Notes: a model not told the origin generated them from the sequence alone. 28,833 bases of DNA from Gnetum montanum (GCA_015680685.1 MNCI01016535.1:1-28833), one strand, 5' to 3'; shown: positions 9,364-19,186, counted from the stretch's first letter. Made by a program: numbers and translations.

Positions 9364-10974
9364 TACACATGCTAACTCTTTTGATGAACAACCCTACTTA
9401 CTATTTTGGATCTCCTCCTTCCAAATTAGTCATGGGGGAGATGGCCACCTATGCTAACTTTTCTAGGCCCTCAATTCTTTTTGAATTTTTGTTTTATACA
9501 TTTTTTTTTTACATATTCTTTCAAATTTTCTTATTTTTGTTTTACACCATCATTCATGTTTTTACTATTTCTTTGTTTGCTTGATTTACTTTTATTTGTC
9601 ATCTAATAAGTGCTCATGATGATGGATTGAATTATATCATATTGATTGCTAATGTTTGGTTTTTACCTTTGAATTATGATGCTGATATTAAGGTATGGTT
9701 CTTTTAGTAAAATAGACAATGAGTCCACATTGTCCACTCATCCATGCAACTCTATGGTCTCCTTTGGCTTGGAACTGTATAGTCCTCTTTTTTTCTTAAG
9801 TAAACTTGTTAATGAATTGGTGGCTGGGTATTTTTCAAAACAAGGAAAGACTCAAAGGATGAAAAGGGTGTGACTTCAAGGGGATTTGATGCATTGGTGT
9901 TGGCCATTCTCTTGGGTGCTTAGATGCTTTTTCTTGGGTTTCTGCCATTCTGACATTGTTCAAATATCAAGAAGCTAAGTGAATAAAAATAAGTCTTTGC
10001 ATGGTATGATTCTCTTACATAAACATCAAGAAAAAGAGAGAGAGAAAATAGAAAAAGGTGAGAATTCAAAGCAAACCCCTTAGACATAATAAAGCAATAC
10101 GAGCTACAAGCACTGGTTATGGCACTGGAAAGAAATGTTACCCATGCCTGAAGGTTCCCTCTAACTAACCTTTCTTGCTTCCTGCTTCTCCATCTCACTC
10201 TCCTTGGGATGGTTGTCACTCTTTGTGGAAGCATTCTTGTTGCCTCAAGAGGATGGATTGGCCAAGTGTATTGATGCGAGGTCACTAAATGTGGTTGGTT
10301 TAAGTTTGGATTTGGGATGAGTTCTACTTAGTTATCTTAATCATGAAATACACAAGGGGCTTTACACAACCTTGTTCTTGGAATTCCATTTCATTCTCTC
10401 CTCTCCATCTTTCTTCCCATTTTCTACCTCATTGCTGATTTTATCATTAGTTCATTCTAGGTTGATGTATTGTTTTTCTTTGGTCAATTCTTGTGGGTAA
10501 GTTTTTAGCTTTTACTTCCAAATGACATTCCTAGAGCCTATGGACTCTTTGGTTTGTAGGTTTGTCAAGGCATAAAGGGCATGAGCCTACTTTGGGAAGG
10601 ACCCACTTGCATATCTTTTGGTTTGGTTAAGTTAAGTTCTTTACCCTTAGACATTGTTACAATCAAATTCTTTTTATTTACCCTATCCATGTCATCCAAA
10701 TTGTATGCACCTTCACAACTATTTGTAATGAATTCATTTTTATTGTTGTGAATACCCTCTTTCCACTACTCCTTGTGTCAAGCTTTCTTTGAATTGTATG
10801 GGTCACTTCTATTATTTAACCCATTTGTCAATCTTTTCACTAACAATATCAAGCAAGCAATCTATCACAATCACAACTTGGCTAGATAAAATCACCAATG
10901 AGACAAGGTATTTAGCCATTATTTATGTATTATATATACTAATCCTTGGTTTTGTTGTGATTGCAGTGGGAAGC
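9364..10974 (+). other. E1 post-integrase region
   Basis: About 1.6 kb lie between integrase and the gap. The first 250 bp are T-rich and would encode only hydrophobic low-complexity sequence. From about 9600 to 10660 several blocks match E2 (20940-19930, antisense), notably 10101-10165 with E2 20400-20460 and 10523-10615 with E2 about 20035-19945. Athila-type elements often carry an env-like gene here, but I see no intact frame, signal peptide or recognisable envelope motif. A candidate intron lies at 10497-10966. Open frames here look incidental. Confidence 0.6.
10497..10966 (+). other. Candidate intron in E1 post-integrase region
   Basis: The donor is G|GTAAGT at 10497, the branch-like TACTAAT is at 10937-10943, and the acceptor TTGTGATTGCAG ends at 10966. 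The intron would be 470 bp, AT-rich and plant-like. E2 has an equivalent of 499 bp at 20059-19561 with a weaker donor (GGTACAT), a CTAAT and a T-rich tract before AG. No RNA evidence is available. Confidence 0.4.
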
Positions 10975-11476
10975 NNNNNNNNNNNNNNNNNNNNNNNNNN
11001 NNNNNNNNNNNNNNNNNNNNNNNNNNNNNNNNNNNNNNNNNNNNNNNNNNNNNNNNNNNNNNNNNNNNNNNNNNNNNNNNNNNNNNNNNNNNNNNNNNNN
11101 NNNNNNNNNNNNNNNNNNNNNNNNNNNNNNNNNNNNNNNNNNNNNNNNNNNNNNNNNNNNNNNNNNNNNNNNNNNNNNNNNNNNNNNNNNNNNNNNNNNN
11201 NNNNNNNNNNNNNNNNNNNNNNNNNNNNNNNNNNNNNNNNNNNNNNNNNNNNNNNNNNNNNNNNNNNNNNNNNNNNNNNNNNNNNNNNNNNNNNNNNNNN
11301 NNNNNNNNNNNNNNNNNNNNNNNNNNNNNNNNNNNNNNNNNNNNNNNNNNNNNNNNNNNNNNNNNNNNNNNNNNNNNNNNNNNNNNNNNNNNNNNNNNNN
11401 NNNNNNNNNNNNNNNNNNNNNNNNNNNNNNNNNNNNNNNNNNNNNNNNNNNNNNNNNNNNNNNNNNNNNNNNNNNN
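10975..11476. other. Assembly gap (502 N)
   Basis: The gap hides the E1 polypurine tract and the start of its 3' LTR. The sequence on the right edge is a repeat array, which may be why assembly failed. Open frames that cross the gap are meaningless. Confidence 0.99.
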
Positions 11477-11550
11477 GAGTAGTTACTCTAGCGGTTACTT
11501 TAGTAGTTATTCTAATTATTAGAGCAATTACTCTAATTATTAGAGTAGTT
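11477..11550 (+). repeat. E1 U3 palindromic repeat array
   Basis: Repeats of a TTACTCTAATTATTAGAG-like unit run up from the gap edge. CTCTAATTATTAGAG at 11531-11545 is a perfect 15-bp palindrome around a central T, and 11510-11524 is a near copy. Each contains AATNATT, the core recognised by plant HD-Zip proteins (established for that family; binding here is inference). The array ends about 12-20 bp before the TATA box and probably extends into the gap. Confidence 0.75.
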
Positions 11551-11561
11551 GCTCCCAAGCC

Positions 11562-11569
11562 TATAAATA
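11562..11569 (+). promoter_or_regulatory. TATA box of E1 3' LTR
   Basis: TATAAATA follows the U3 array in CCTATAAATAC. The E2 LTRs have the matching CCTATAAATAAG. A transcript would start roughly 25-35 bp downstream, inside the LTR. Confidence 0.75.
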
Positions 11570-12330
11570 CAGTGCTCAGGTGCACCATTGGGAGGAAGTC
11601 TTTTAGTAGTTAAGTAGCAAAACTCTTGTAGTCTATTTGAAAGTTGGTATTTTCCAAGTGCCCGCAGTAGGAGGTCTAAGTATGGATGGATCTTTATTTA
11701 AGCATTGATGTACCTGAGCACACCATTATGTTGGCAATAAAGACGAGCTCTTTGATTCATCCTTGCAACACTTGAGATTTGTTTTCTTACACATTTCTTT
11801 TATTTTATTTTCTTATGCATTTATTTTATTTTATTTTATTTTATGCACTTTACATTTCTGTTATTAGCATAGCAATTCATTTTGATCAATTAAGCAATTC
11901 ATTAAATTACACAAGCACGACCACCTCGAGCATGCATGTAATGATTGGTAACCCAACAACAATTAGCTTTTGGTAATCCCAATAGTGTTGCACTAGTTCA
12001 AGATGTGTATGGCAAGGGGGAACGAAAGCTAGTGTTAGGATTAGTTGGAACTTAGTTAATGAGTAGTTAAGCTAAATTAGTCACTTAGTTACCTCTCTCC
12101 TTCCCTACTAGCATAGGACATAAAAACATAAAAGCTATAAAAATCATATGCCTCAAGCATACTTAACCATACAATCATGACATATAGGTAAGCTTGGGAA
12201 GATAATGATCAACCAACTCATCCTTGTTCCATAAGGGTGCATAAGCACTTAGTCCTTGGAATTCGACTAGATCGTGCGTGAAATGCTTGTATTCATATGG
12301 TTGAGTGTAGGGGTACCTCGCCACTCATCA

Positions 12331-13080
12331 CTGCCCTTCAAGAAGAGAGCCCCCCCTCAGGATCTGATGTTTGAGCCCCTCTAGGAGATTGATCCCTTTC
12401 ATTGCTACCATTTGCCACTATTTAAACAATGGCTTCCCATAACACCCATGTTCTATCTCGTTGGTTCATCTCCCCATCGCCATAGTAACTACAACATCGT
12501 CCACATTCTTAACAAAACCCTTGTAACATTCGCCACTTCATTGTAACTACCACCACGTCCCTTACGTAACTCCCAACCACCATCCAACATCACTACTCCA
12601 CTACCATCAACGTAATTGTAGGCACATTCTCACTTGTAAAGCCCATGTTCTCCTCTAACATCTACTACAATAATGGCTACTATCAATCATTGAATCCATA
12701 CACCTAAATTTTGAGCACCTGTATCTGGTGTTGGGATAGCCAGTTAATGTGGAAGTTTCTCTTAGAATGTGAAAGTTGGTGCAATAGGCCTAATTTGGTG
12801 TGAGGAAGTTGGGTAAGATAGCTCTCATAAATTATGCACGTGAATTTCAATAATCACATTCACTTGTTGTGTTGCATACAAATAAGAGTCCAACAGCAAT
12901 TTTGAAGTTATTTTGAAATGCTAGAACCATGGGAGAAGAAGTGTGGAGTATTTGCAAGATGAGCCTTTATTATTATTTTTAGTGTAAATTTTTTTGATTT
13001 TTGTCTTTTTTTTTATCTTTTTTTTTTTTTTTTTTTTTGAATCATGGTCCCATGCTTAACATGGGTTGTTGGCATCAACA
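12331..13080 (-). repeat. E3 3' LTR, partial (cut by E1)
   Basis: It aligns with 27470-28203 over its whole length, with scattered substitutions and small indels. The upper end GGCATCAACA at 13080 is the LTR start on the minus strand (TGTTGATGCC). A run of about 22 T lies near 13017-13038. The remaining part, equivalent to 27105-27470 and 17751-18326, is missing because E1 begins at 12330. Confidence 0.88.
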
Positions 13081-13094
13081 CTTAGCCCCCAAAC
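13081..13094 (-). other. E3 polypurine tract region
   Basis: On the minus strand GTTTGGGGGCTAAG directly precedes the 3' LTR start TGTTGATG. A G-run beside the LTR is the expected plus-strand primer. It is short and contains pyrimidines, so the exact primer is uncertain. Confidence 0.6.
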
Positions 13095-14316
13095 TAGAAA
13101 TTGTATGCAAGTGTAATGAGCAAAAAAAACATTGAAATCTTAAAAGGAAATGCACAAAATAGAGAACTAAAAAATACAAACAAATTAAACTTACAAATAC
13201 TATATTGATCTAAACATGATTAAAATAACCATATAATCAAGAGAGAACTAAACATGGGCCACCTTTACCACACCATCTTATTTAGTCAAACTTTAAATAT
13301 ATAATTCTTCTAAATCATAGCTTTAATATATATATATATATATATAACTAAGATCACATTCTTAATCCTTTCACAAGGTAAAATTAAAAGTATGTAAACT
13401 ACTTTGAGCACAAGACTTATGCCAAACTTAATGAGAAGGAGAGGCTCATGTTAGATCATGGCTAGTTGCAACTTTTGGATTTTTCCAAGGGAATTTTTTT
13501 TGAATTTTGGCAAAATAGGTTAAAAAAGAAATTGAGGTTAGGGTGAGGATTTTTGTCGGACCCCATCACACTCAAGAACTTATTACATTGCCAATGAACA
13601 TGGTCCTTTTTTTTAGGAAACTTTGCTCATGGTGTACTTCATCCTTAAGGTAAGAATTCCAACACAAGTTTGGCCAATTAGCTGCACTGCCAAAGAACAC
13701 AATCCTTTTGGAACTTTTCCCATGGTACAATTTAACCCTCATGTATGTGTCTTTAATTACAATTTGATGGCATCATAGCAAGTCTCTTGGGTGGCTAAGG
13801 GTTCTTAAGTGGAGATGAACACACTTCACCCTATTGCTCATAAGGTAGCCATGGATCATCACACTTGAGGGATAGCACTTATGAGAGGGAAAATGAAGTT
13901 TTTCAAGGTCACTTAGTGATTATGGTTAACCATTCTTCAACGTCACCTATCCTACACTCACATGATCATGATGGTTACATGATAAGTTAGCATAAATTTG
14001 GTCCTTCATAATCCACAACAACTAATAAAACTAAAACCTTAAAATTGACTAGAAAGAATCATAGCATTATTAAAATATATAATATAAAAGAGGTTATAAT
14101 ACTAGGATATATCATATAAAGCATTATTTTTGAATGGTGTTATGATGACCCAATGCCTAGTAACTCAAAAGACCATAATGATTATTAAAATCATATGAGA
14201 AACACAATCAAACCACAACCAATATGCTAAGAAAAAGGCAATGGAAATGCAAAGAGAACATGCAAATGCAATTATATACACATGAAATGCATGACAAGGG
14301 GAAAGAAAACATGCAA
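13095..14316 (-). other. E3 3' non-coding region
   Basis: About 1.2 kb of AT-rich sequence with no convincing reading frame on either strand. It contains a (TA)n run near 13327-13346. It lies between the integrase tail and the 3' LTR and is best read as the E3 3' untranslated region. Confidence 0.6.
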
Positions 14317-14577
14317 CTAAGGATCTACCAAGTGTCCACACAGGGCACCTAAGTAAAAATGCTTTAAATGAAATGCATTAAAATTCCTATGTAACCTATG
14401 TTCTTGCATGTCAACAATTTTGTATACATTGGGATGAACGACATTTATAACTCGAAATGGACCTAGCCACATAGGAGAGAACTTACCTTGAAGACTTGCT
14501 TGGTGAAATGCTCTACCTCTTTTTAGGATGAGGTCTCCTATCTTAAAGAATTCATCTTCATGTTTCTTTTCAAGCCA
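14317..14577 (-). pseudogene. E3 integrase C-terminal remnant
   Basis: An 87-codon open frame runs between stops, without an initiating ATG at its start. It has FFKIGDLILKRG, then GKFSPMWLGPFRVINVVHP and YKIVDMQ, the signature of the integrase C-terminal (GPY/F-type) domain of Ty3/gypsy elements. It ends in RNFNAFHLK and a TAG at 14317-14319. The zinc-binding and DDE core domains that should precede it are absent. This is the only clear pol remnant downstream of protease. Confidence 0.85.
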
Positions 14578-14625
14578 TCATTTAACAATTCATTGATGAT
14601 TAAGATTACAAAGATCAAGACCTAA

Positions 14626-15081
14626 TCATAATTTGCTCATTTTTTTTCTATCAAGCGCTAAATTTGAATATTTCATAAGATGAATAAATTTAGACCCTAT
14701 TAGTTCATCAAGTTCTCCTATCACATAAGTTTCAATCTTAGGTCTAAGTTTTTGTAAATCATCGAATACAGCTTTTCTAGGGACGTGTTCCACATCAAAA
14801 ATTGGTATACTTTCTAATGTCTTAAGGAATAGGATCTCATTTATGTCTTTTTCCTTTCTTAAAGATGGCAGGTTGTCCAAAAGAAATCCATCGTGTTGAT
14901 GATAAGGCAAGGTGTGTTCATAGATTTCTTCACCTTCTCTAGACATTTGATAAGGTTGGGTGGAATCTATATGAGAGACAAGATTTATTTTTGTAGTTTC
15001 ACTTACATGGTCATTTATAACATGTTTGCCACACTCAACCTCAATAACTCTAATGTAAATATTAGTGTTTTGGTTCTCCAA
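14626..15081 (-). CDS. E3 open reading frame of unknown function
   Basis: A 151-residue open stretch on the minus strand, the longest unbroken frame in E3, lies between protease and the integrase remnant. It is charged (Glu/Lys/Asp/Leu-rich), with no RT, RNase H or integrase-core motif, no Cys-His cluster and no membrane segment. Its C-terminal third (ELDELIGSKF and following) sits where integrase core-to-C-terminal linker sequence would be, so part may be pol-derived. The N-terminal part follows protease sequence with one frame break. It may be the fused edges of a pol deletion. I do not recognise a family. Confidence 0.45.
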   Translation of the reverse strand: MENQNTNIYIRVIEVECGKHVINDHVSETTKINLVSHIDSTQPYQMSREGEEIYEHTLPYHQHDGFLLDNLPSLRKEKDINEILFLKTLESIPIFDVEHVPRKAVFDDLQKLRPKIETYVIGELDELIGSKFIHLMKYSNLALDRKKMSKL

Positions 15082-15179
15082 AGATCAATTTTACTAATCA
15101 AAAGTCATTACAACTTGCTTATAAAAGGGTTCTCTAGGTATAATCATGTATTCATATTTTCCTTTGATAGGGATTAATA

Positions 15180-15533
15180 GTTTGAGAAATGTGACCTAAA
15201 AAAGCCCCCAAAGTTAGCTCCAAAGGTCCTAAATAAGAGCACACCATAAGTGGGTGACATGTCAACTACTAAGATGTCCATGTAATATGTAAACGTATGG
15301 TATTATTTAAGTTGCATTGTTACTTCTTTTAATAACCCTACTATTGGTACATTAGACTCATCAAGTTGTATTACACTTTTTGTTTGTGATATCATTTGTA
15401 CTCCTAAATCCTTACATACCTCAAGTGTCATGACACTAATGGTTGCTCCAAAATCCATCAAACAATTATAAATGTTCTTTTCTAAAATAGTCAGTGTTGT
15501 TAAGAAAGGAGGTTGTTCTTTCTTGATTGACAT
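15180..15533 (-). pseudogene. E3 aspartic protease
   Basis: Positions 15533-15303 are open for 76 residues with the loop CLMDFGATISVMTLEV, matching the retropepsin active site D-x-G-A; Phe after the Asp is unusual. Sequence below 15303 continues in frame through DILVVDMSPTYGVLLFR, the conserved stretch that follows the protease fold in Tat-type elements, and stops near 15180. The role would be Gag processing. It lies downstream of gag, as expected. Confidence 0.75.
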
Positions 15534-15905
15534 GGAATTGTTTGTGTTCTATACTCATAGTGCGTTTGGACTTTCTACAAAGTGAACTTGCCTTTCAGGG
15601 ATTAGGGATTTTTCTTTTTTAGTTATTGGTGTTTGAACTATATCTTGAATCACCTCTTTCATTTTGTTAAAGTGTAGGAGATCATATATCGAAATGTTGG
15701 CTTTGACACTTTTTAAATCATCAACCAAATCATAAGTCTTATGTACATCTTTGGTTTCCTATTGAGGTGGGGCTCTTCTAGGTAGAGAAGGGGAGTTTGG
15801 CTATTGTGGGGCATTTATTTGGGATGACCTGGTTTGGTTGTTTATATGGTTTTGACTAGGAACTCTTCTATTTGGAGGAGTATAAGGATTATTCCTAGTC
15901 TATTT

Positions 15906-16172
15906 TTATGTATTGTTCATGATGTCACTAAGTCTATGATAGCGTGTGTTATGTGGGTTGGGGTCACTTACCATGGCTTGTTTAAATGAAGGAACTTCCT
16001 CATTCTCGGTTGCATGGGGTACATTAAGGACCATGATAATGTGTTTCTCATTTTTTTGACATTGGGTATGAATGCCATATAATGCCAAGAATTGAGGACA
16101 AGTCTTCTCAGAATGCTGCCTTGTGTTATGGAGATGACAATAGTTGTCATTGATCAATAAACTTGGCTTCAC
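15906..16172 (-). pseudogene. E3 gag C-terminal part with Cys-His motif
   Basis: An 88-residue open stretch contains YCHLHNTRQHSEKTCPQF, a CX2HX5-6HX4C-like cluster. Tat-type plant Gag proteins carry comparable YCxxHxxxxHxxxxC motifs instead of a classical CCHC knuckle. It probably serves nucleic-acid binding. It lies between capsid-like sequence (16345-17115) and protease. The intervening 16173-16344 and 15534-15905 are the same polyprotein in broken frames. Confidence 0.7.
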
Positions 16173-16344
16173 CAGTTGTATAGGATCCTTCTTGTTATTC
16201 CACTTTAATTCTATAATTCATTCAAAATTTTCTGCAATGAAGTTAATATTTGGGTCATCTAATTTTGAGTTGTAGATTCAACCAGATTGGATATCCCATT
16301 TGGGTTTACCATGGATTGGATTAAGGCTTTCGACTGGTCATCAT

Positions 16345-17115
16345 TCAAACTAGTGTTGGATGTAGGAATGAAGAAGATGTGGGACCTTGAAAATAGTTAT
16401 TTGTAGGTTGAGTTATTTGAAAGGGAGTGGGAGTTTGGAGCATAGCATTGGTCTTTGGAAAAGTTGGTTGAGGTAGAGGATTAGGTTGCATAGGATTACT
16501 AATGCTCATCATCCCAAATTGGGTTTGGATGCTGTTCATTAGGGTAATTTGTTCTAACGCTACATCTTTAGCCGTTACCCCATGTAGTTCTATTATGTTA
16601 GGGACCAATTTGATGGCATAGGAAAAGAGTGGGTCAATGATAGAGAGGTAGAAGTTGAGGATACCACTAGGTTGTAGGCACATCTCACTTGGCACATAAG
16701 CAAGTTGATGAAGAAATCTTAAGTTGTAGTCCTTGACATTTTCTCCAAGTATTTTCCTTAAGCTTGTAAAATTACTTAATACGATGGCTAGGCTAGTGAA
16801 CTTGTCAAGTTAGAGCAAGAACCTATTTTTGAATTCTTGCCATGCGTCAATAGAGGTATTTGGGAGCATCAAAAACCATTGGATGGCTTTGGTCCTAAAA
16901 TTCATCACAAAGACCCTACATGCTATGTCATTTTGAACAATGTTGTGGATGCCTAGTAAGGTTTCACAACATTGTATATGTTGGTAGACATCACTAGTAG
17001 GATTTGTGGGATTGTAGAACAAATTTATGTTCTGGAGTGATTTTGGGATATCATGGTAGGTAGTAAAGTTAAAGGGGTTTCTCACCAAGGGAGTTGGGGG
17101 TTGATTGGCTACCAT
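16345..17115 (-). pseudogene. E3 gag N-terminal and capsid-like part
   Basis: Positions 17115-16810 are open for 101 residues from an ATG and show the retrotransposon gag fold signature: LFYNPTNPTSDVYQHIQCC, then ACRVFVMNFRTKAIQWF, LP, and AWQEFKNRFL. Positions 16695-16345 continue after a frame change with a Gln/Pro/Asn-rich, low-complexity stretch. The spacing matches the Gag of Tat-branch elements (DP..H...., C..F...L..A..WF.LP..SI..F..L...F). The stop around 16790-16810 breaks the frame. The ATG at 17115 gives the longest match, but an upstream start cannot be excluded. Confidence 0.78.
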
Positions 17116-17750
17116 CCTAGTCTGAGTTCTCCTAGGGATAGAACTTAGAAAACATGAAGTTTGTCATTTCCTTAATGTAAGGTGACATGTAGTTGGTGGC
17201 TAGGGGCATAGGAGAGTTTTCTCATAAACAAAAAACTATAGAATATAAATGTTAAAATAAAGCTATAAAATTAAGTAAAGGAAAAGAAATATTTCAAGAA
17301 TAAAAAAAAATTGACAAAGAAAAAAACACTAAAATATGCTATTTTAAAAAATATTTTTTTTAAAGGAAAATAAATGCATGAAATTGCAATATTTATAAAA
17401 TTTAACAAGGGAAAATAGTAAAATGAAAAATTTCAGAAAAATAAAATTAAAATTGAATGAGTAATAAAACCACCTTACCAATGCCAAGACTCAGGTAAGG
17501 ACCACCAAAACACAAATCTGAAAATAGGACTTGGAAACAAGGGTTATAAAAAAAATGTTTCAGTAACAATAATTTTTAAAAAATGGGAAGCATAAAATAA
17601 AGAAAAAAATAAAGGGTTTGAAGATAAAGGCTTAAAAAAATTCAACAAGTTCTAAGACAAGATCAAAAAATGAAATAGCCACAAGAAAATGGAAAGAAGA
17701 GTTGATAAATAAAAGGTGAAAGAAAGGCCCTTCTTTTAGCCCCAAAAAAG
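17116..17750 (-). other. E3 leader (5' untranslated region)
   Basis: About 630 bp of A-rich sequence on the plus strand (T-rich on the element strand) between the 5' LTR and gag. No coding frame is convincing. Next to the LTR, the element strand reads CTTTTTTGGGGCTAAAAG; a PBS starting TGGGGCT is possible, but I cannot match it to a tRNA. Confidence 0.6.
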
Positions 17751-18326
17751 TGTTGATGCATAAAATTTGGACACACCAACACCAGGAAAGAAAATTTATT
17801 TGATAAGACTATTGCTTGGGGTGCCTCCCATATAGGTACAAAAACCCAAAAATAGTCTCAGCTAGAGAGGATCATGTGATGTTGTAAAAAGGAAATTAAA
17901 ATGGAAAATCAGGGAATTCAAATTAAGCAACAATCTTGAATCCCAAGACTTAATGAAAACATAATAGTCAACTAAAAATAAATAAATTTTCCCTAGTTTC
18001 GCATTGCCATTGTCTGTTCGTCATTGCTAAAGAGCCACTCATTGGGCAAGAAGACCTTGACCACTACCGAAGAGGGAGAGAAAAAAATAGTGAGATGCAC
18101 CCACCAATTACCTACTACACGTATATCATCATCACTATCATGATTGCCATCGTGGCCTCGGGAGCTCACTTGCTTGTCACGCAAACAGGGAGGGAGAAAA
18201 GAGGCTGTTGGCATTGTCTATCGTGCATGTGTTGTTAGAGGAGAGATAAGAGGCTACCCACTATAGCATAAAAGGAAAAAATGAAACCATCACCTATTGG
18301 TTTCCCTAGCTGTCTACTATGCTATC
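17751..18326 (-). repeat. E3 5' LTR, part nearest the leader
   Basis: It begins TGTTGATGC at 17751, the reverse complement of GCATCAACA, which is also the start of the LTR on the other side; this gives 9-bp terminal inverted repeats. It is interrupted at 18326 by E2 and resumes at 27105. An open frame at 17993-18214 is not supported as a gene. There is no counterpart of this part in the 3' LTR, which E1 truncated. Confidence 0.75.
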
Positions 18327-19040
18327 TGATGAGCGGCAAGGTACCCCTACACTCAACCATACCAATATGAGCATTACACACAATCTAGTCGAACTCCAAG
18401 AACTAAGTGCTTATGCGCCTTCACAAAACAAGGATGGGTTAGGTGATCGTTGTCTTCCCAAGCTTACTCATATGGCATGATTGTATGGTTAAGTAAACAT
18501 GAGGTATATGATTTTTATGTTTTATGTCCTAGTGCTAAAAAAGGAGAAATGAAATAATTAAGTAACTAATTTAATTTAAGTAATTAGCTAGGTTCAAACT
18601 AGTCCTAACACCAGCATCCATTCCCACTCTCCGTACACATCCTGAACTAGTGTAACACTATTGGGATTACCAAATGCTAATTGTTATTAGGTTACCAAGT
18701 GTTCCACGTATGCTCGAAGTAGTTATACTGAGTGTGCTTACTTGTTGAAAATTAACACATCAATAAAACAACCAATTAACTAATAAAAGCATTAAATAAC
18801 TATACATAACATTAAATGCAATAAATAAGCTATTATGAATGTTGCAAGGTTTATCACAAAGTTCATCTTTATTTCTAGATACAAGGTGTGCTCAAGTACA
18901 CAATGCTCAAATAAAGATTCGTTTACTTTATGACTCTTATTGCAAACACTTAGAAGTAATTCTAACTTTGGAAAGGAAAAACTGTAAGAGTTTGGTTAAG
19001 GAACTACAAAACTAACTGCAAAATCAAGTGTCGTCGTCTC

Positions 19041-19049
19041 TTATTTATA
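19041..19049 (-). promoter_or_regulatory. TATA box of E2 3' LTR
   Basis: TATAAATAA on the minus strand, in the same context as in the 5' LTR, just downstream of the GATATC array. Confidence 0.7.
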
Positions 19050-19063
19050 GGCAACGAGACAAG

Positions 19064-19170
19064 CTTCGATATCACATGTTCGATATCACTTTGGCACCTC
19101 TAATATCATGTACCCGATATGGAGGGTCCGATATCAGGGATCTGATAGTGAGGATTTGATATCGTGACTC
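19064..19170 (-). repeat. GATATC-motif array in E2 3' LTR U3
   Basis: About seven copies of a CCGATATC-like motif, spaced 13-18 bp, fill U3 from the LTR end to about 15 bp from the TATA box. Some copies are degraded (for example ctgatagtg). The 5' LTR has the matching array. Confidence 0.8.
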
Positions 19171-19174
19171 ATCA

Positions 19175-19186
19175 TACCCCCACGAC
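19175..19186 (-). other. E2 polypurine tract
   Basis: GTCGTGGGGGTA on the minus strand directly precedes the 3' LTR. GTGGGGG is the likely plus-strand primer. Confidence 0.8.

Larger units (their letters stand above)
2310..12330 (+). mobile_element. LTR retrotransposon E1 (Ty3/gypsy, Athila/Tat-like), degraded
   Basis: The order on the plus strand is partial 5' LTR, PBS, gag, protease, RT, RNase H, integrase, long post-integrase region, N gap and 3' LTR. Protease-RT-RNase H-integrase order is Ty3/gypsy. The tRNA-Asp-type PBS, the DLG protease motif and the FLDGYS RT motif point to the Athila/Tat branch. The 3' LTR ends in ACTCATCA at 12330 and is followed directly by E3 LTR sequence, so E1 inserted into E3. 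The 5' LTR is truncated against pararetroviral DNA, so no target duplication can be checked. All genes carry stops. Confidence 0.9.
11477..12330 (+). repeat. E1 3' LTR (start hidden in gap)
   Basis: The LTR is visible from the gap edge to the terminal ACTCATCA at 12330. It holds a U3 repeat array (11477-11550), a TATA box (11562-11569), AATAAA at 11736-11741 and a TTTTA-rich stretch. The part from about 11680 aligns with the 5' LTR at 2372-2985. The last 150 bp also align with the E2 LTR ends, showing that the two elements are one family. E3 LTR sequence starts at 12331. Confidence 0.9.
18327..19174 (-). repeat. E2 3' LTR
   Basis: 848 bp from TGATGAGC to GACTCATCA. It matches 26248-27104 throughout. 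On the element strand it holds the U3 GATATC array (19170-19064), TATAAATAA (19049-19041) and an AATAAA signal near 18871-18876. It is followed on the internal side by the PPT. Confidence 0.95.

Noticed and set aside
9369-9584. Frame with a strongly hydrophobic end, resembling a membrane anchor of an env-like protein
   Set aside because: It comes from a T-rich stretch with Phe/Leu/Ile codons only; no signal peptide, cysteines or upstream ectodomain.
10789-11613. 274-residue open frame and its antisense partner across the gap
   Set aside because: Most of the codons are N; the open frame exists only because Ns contain no stop.
13327-13346. (TA)n run as a regulatory element
   Set aside because: A short simple repeat in AT-rich non-coding DNA with no supporting context.
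19064-19170. Spaced GATATC repeats considered as a CRISPR-like array
   Set aside because: The repeats are short, degenerate and inside an LTR promoter of a plant retrotransposon, and are repeated in the other LTR.
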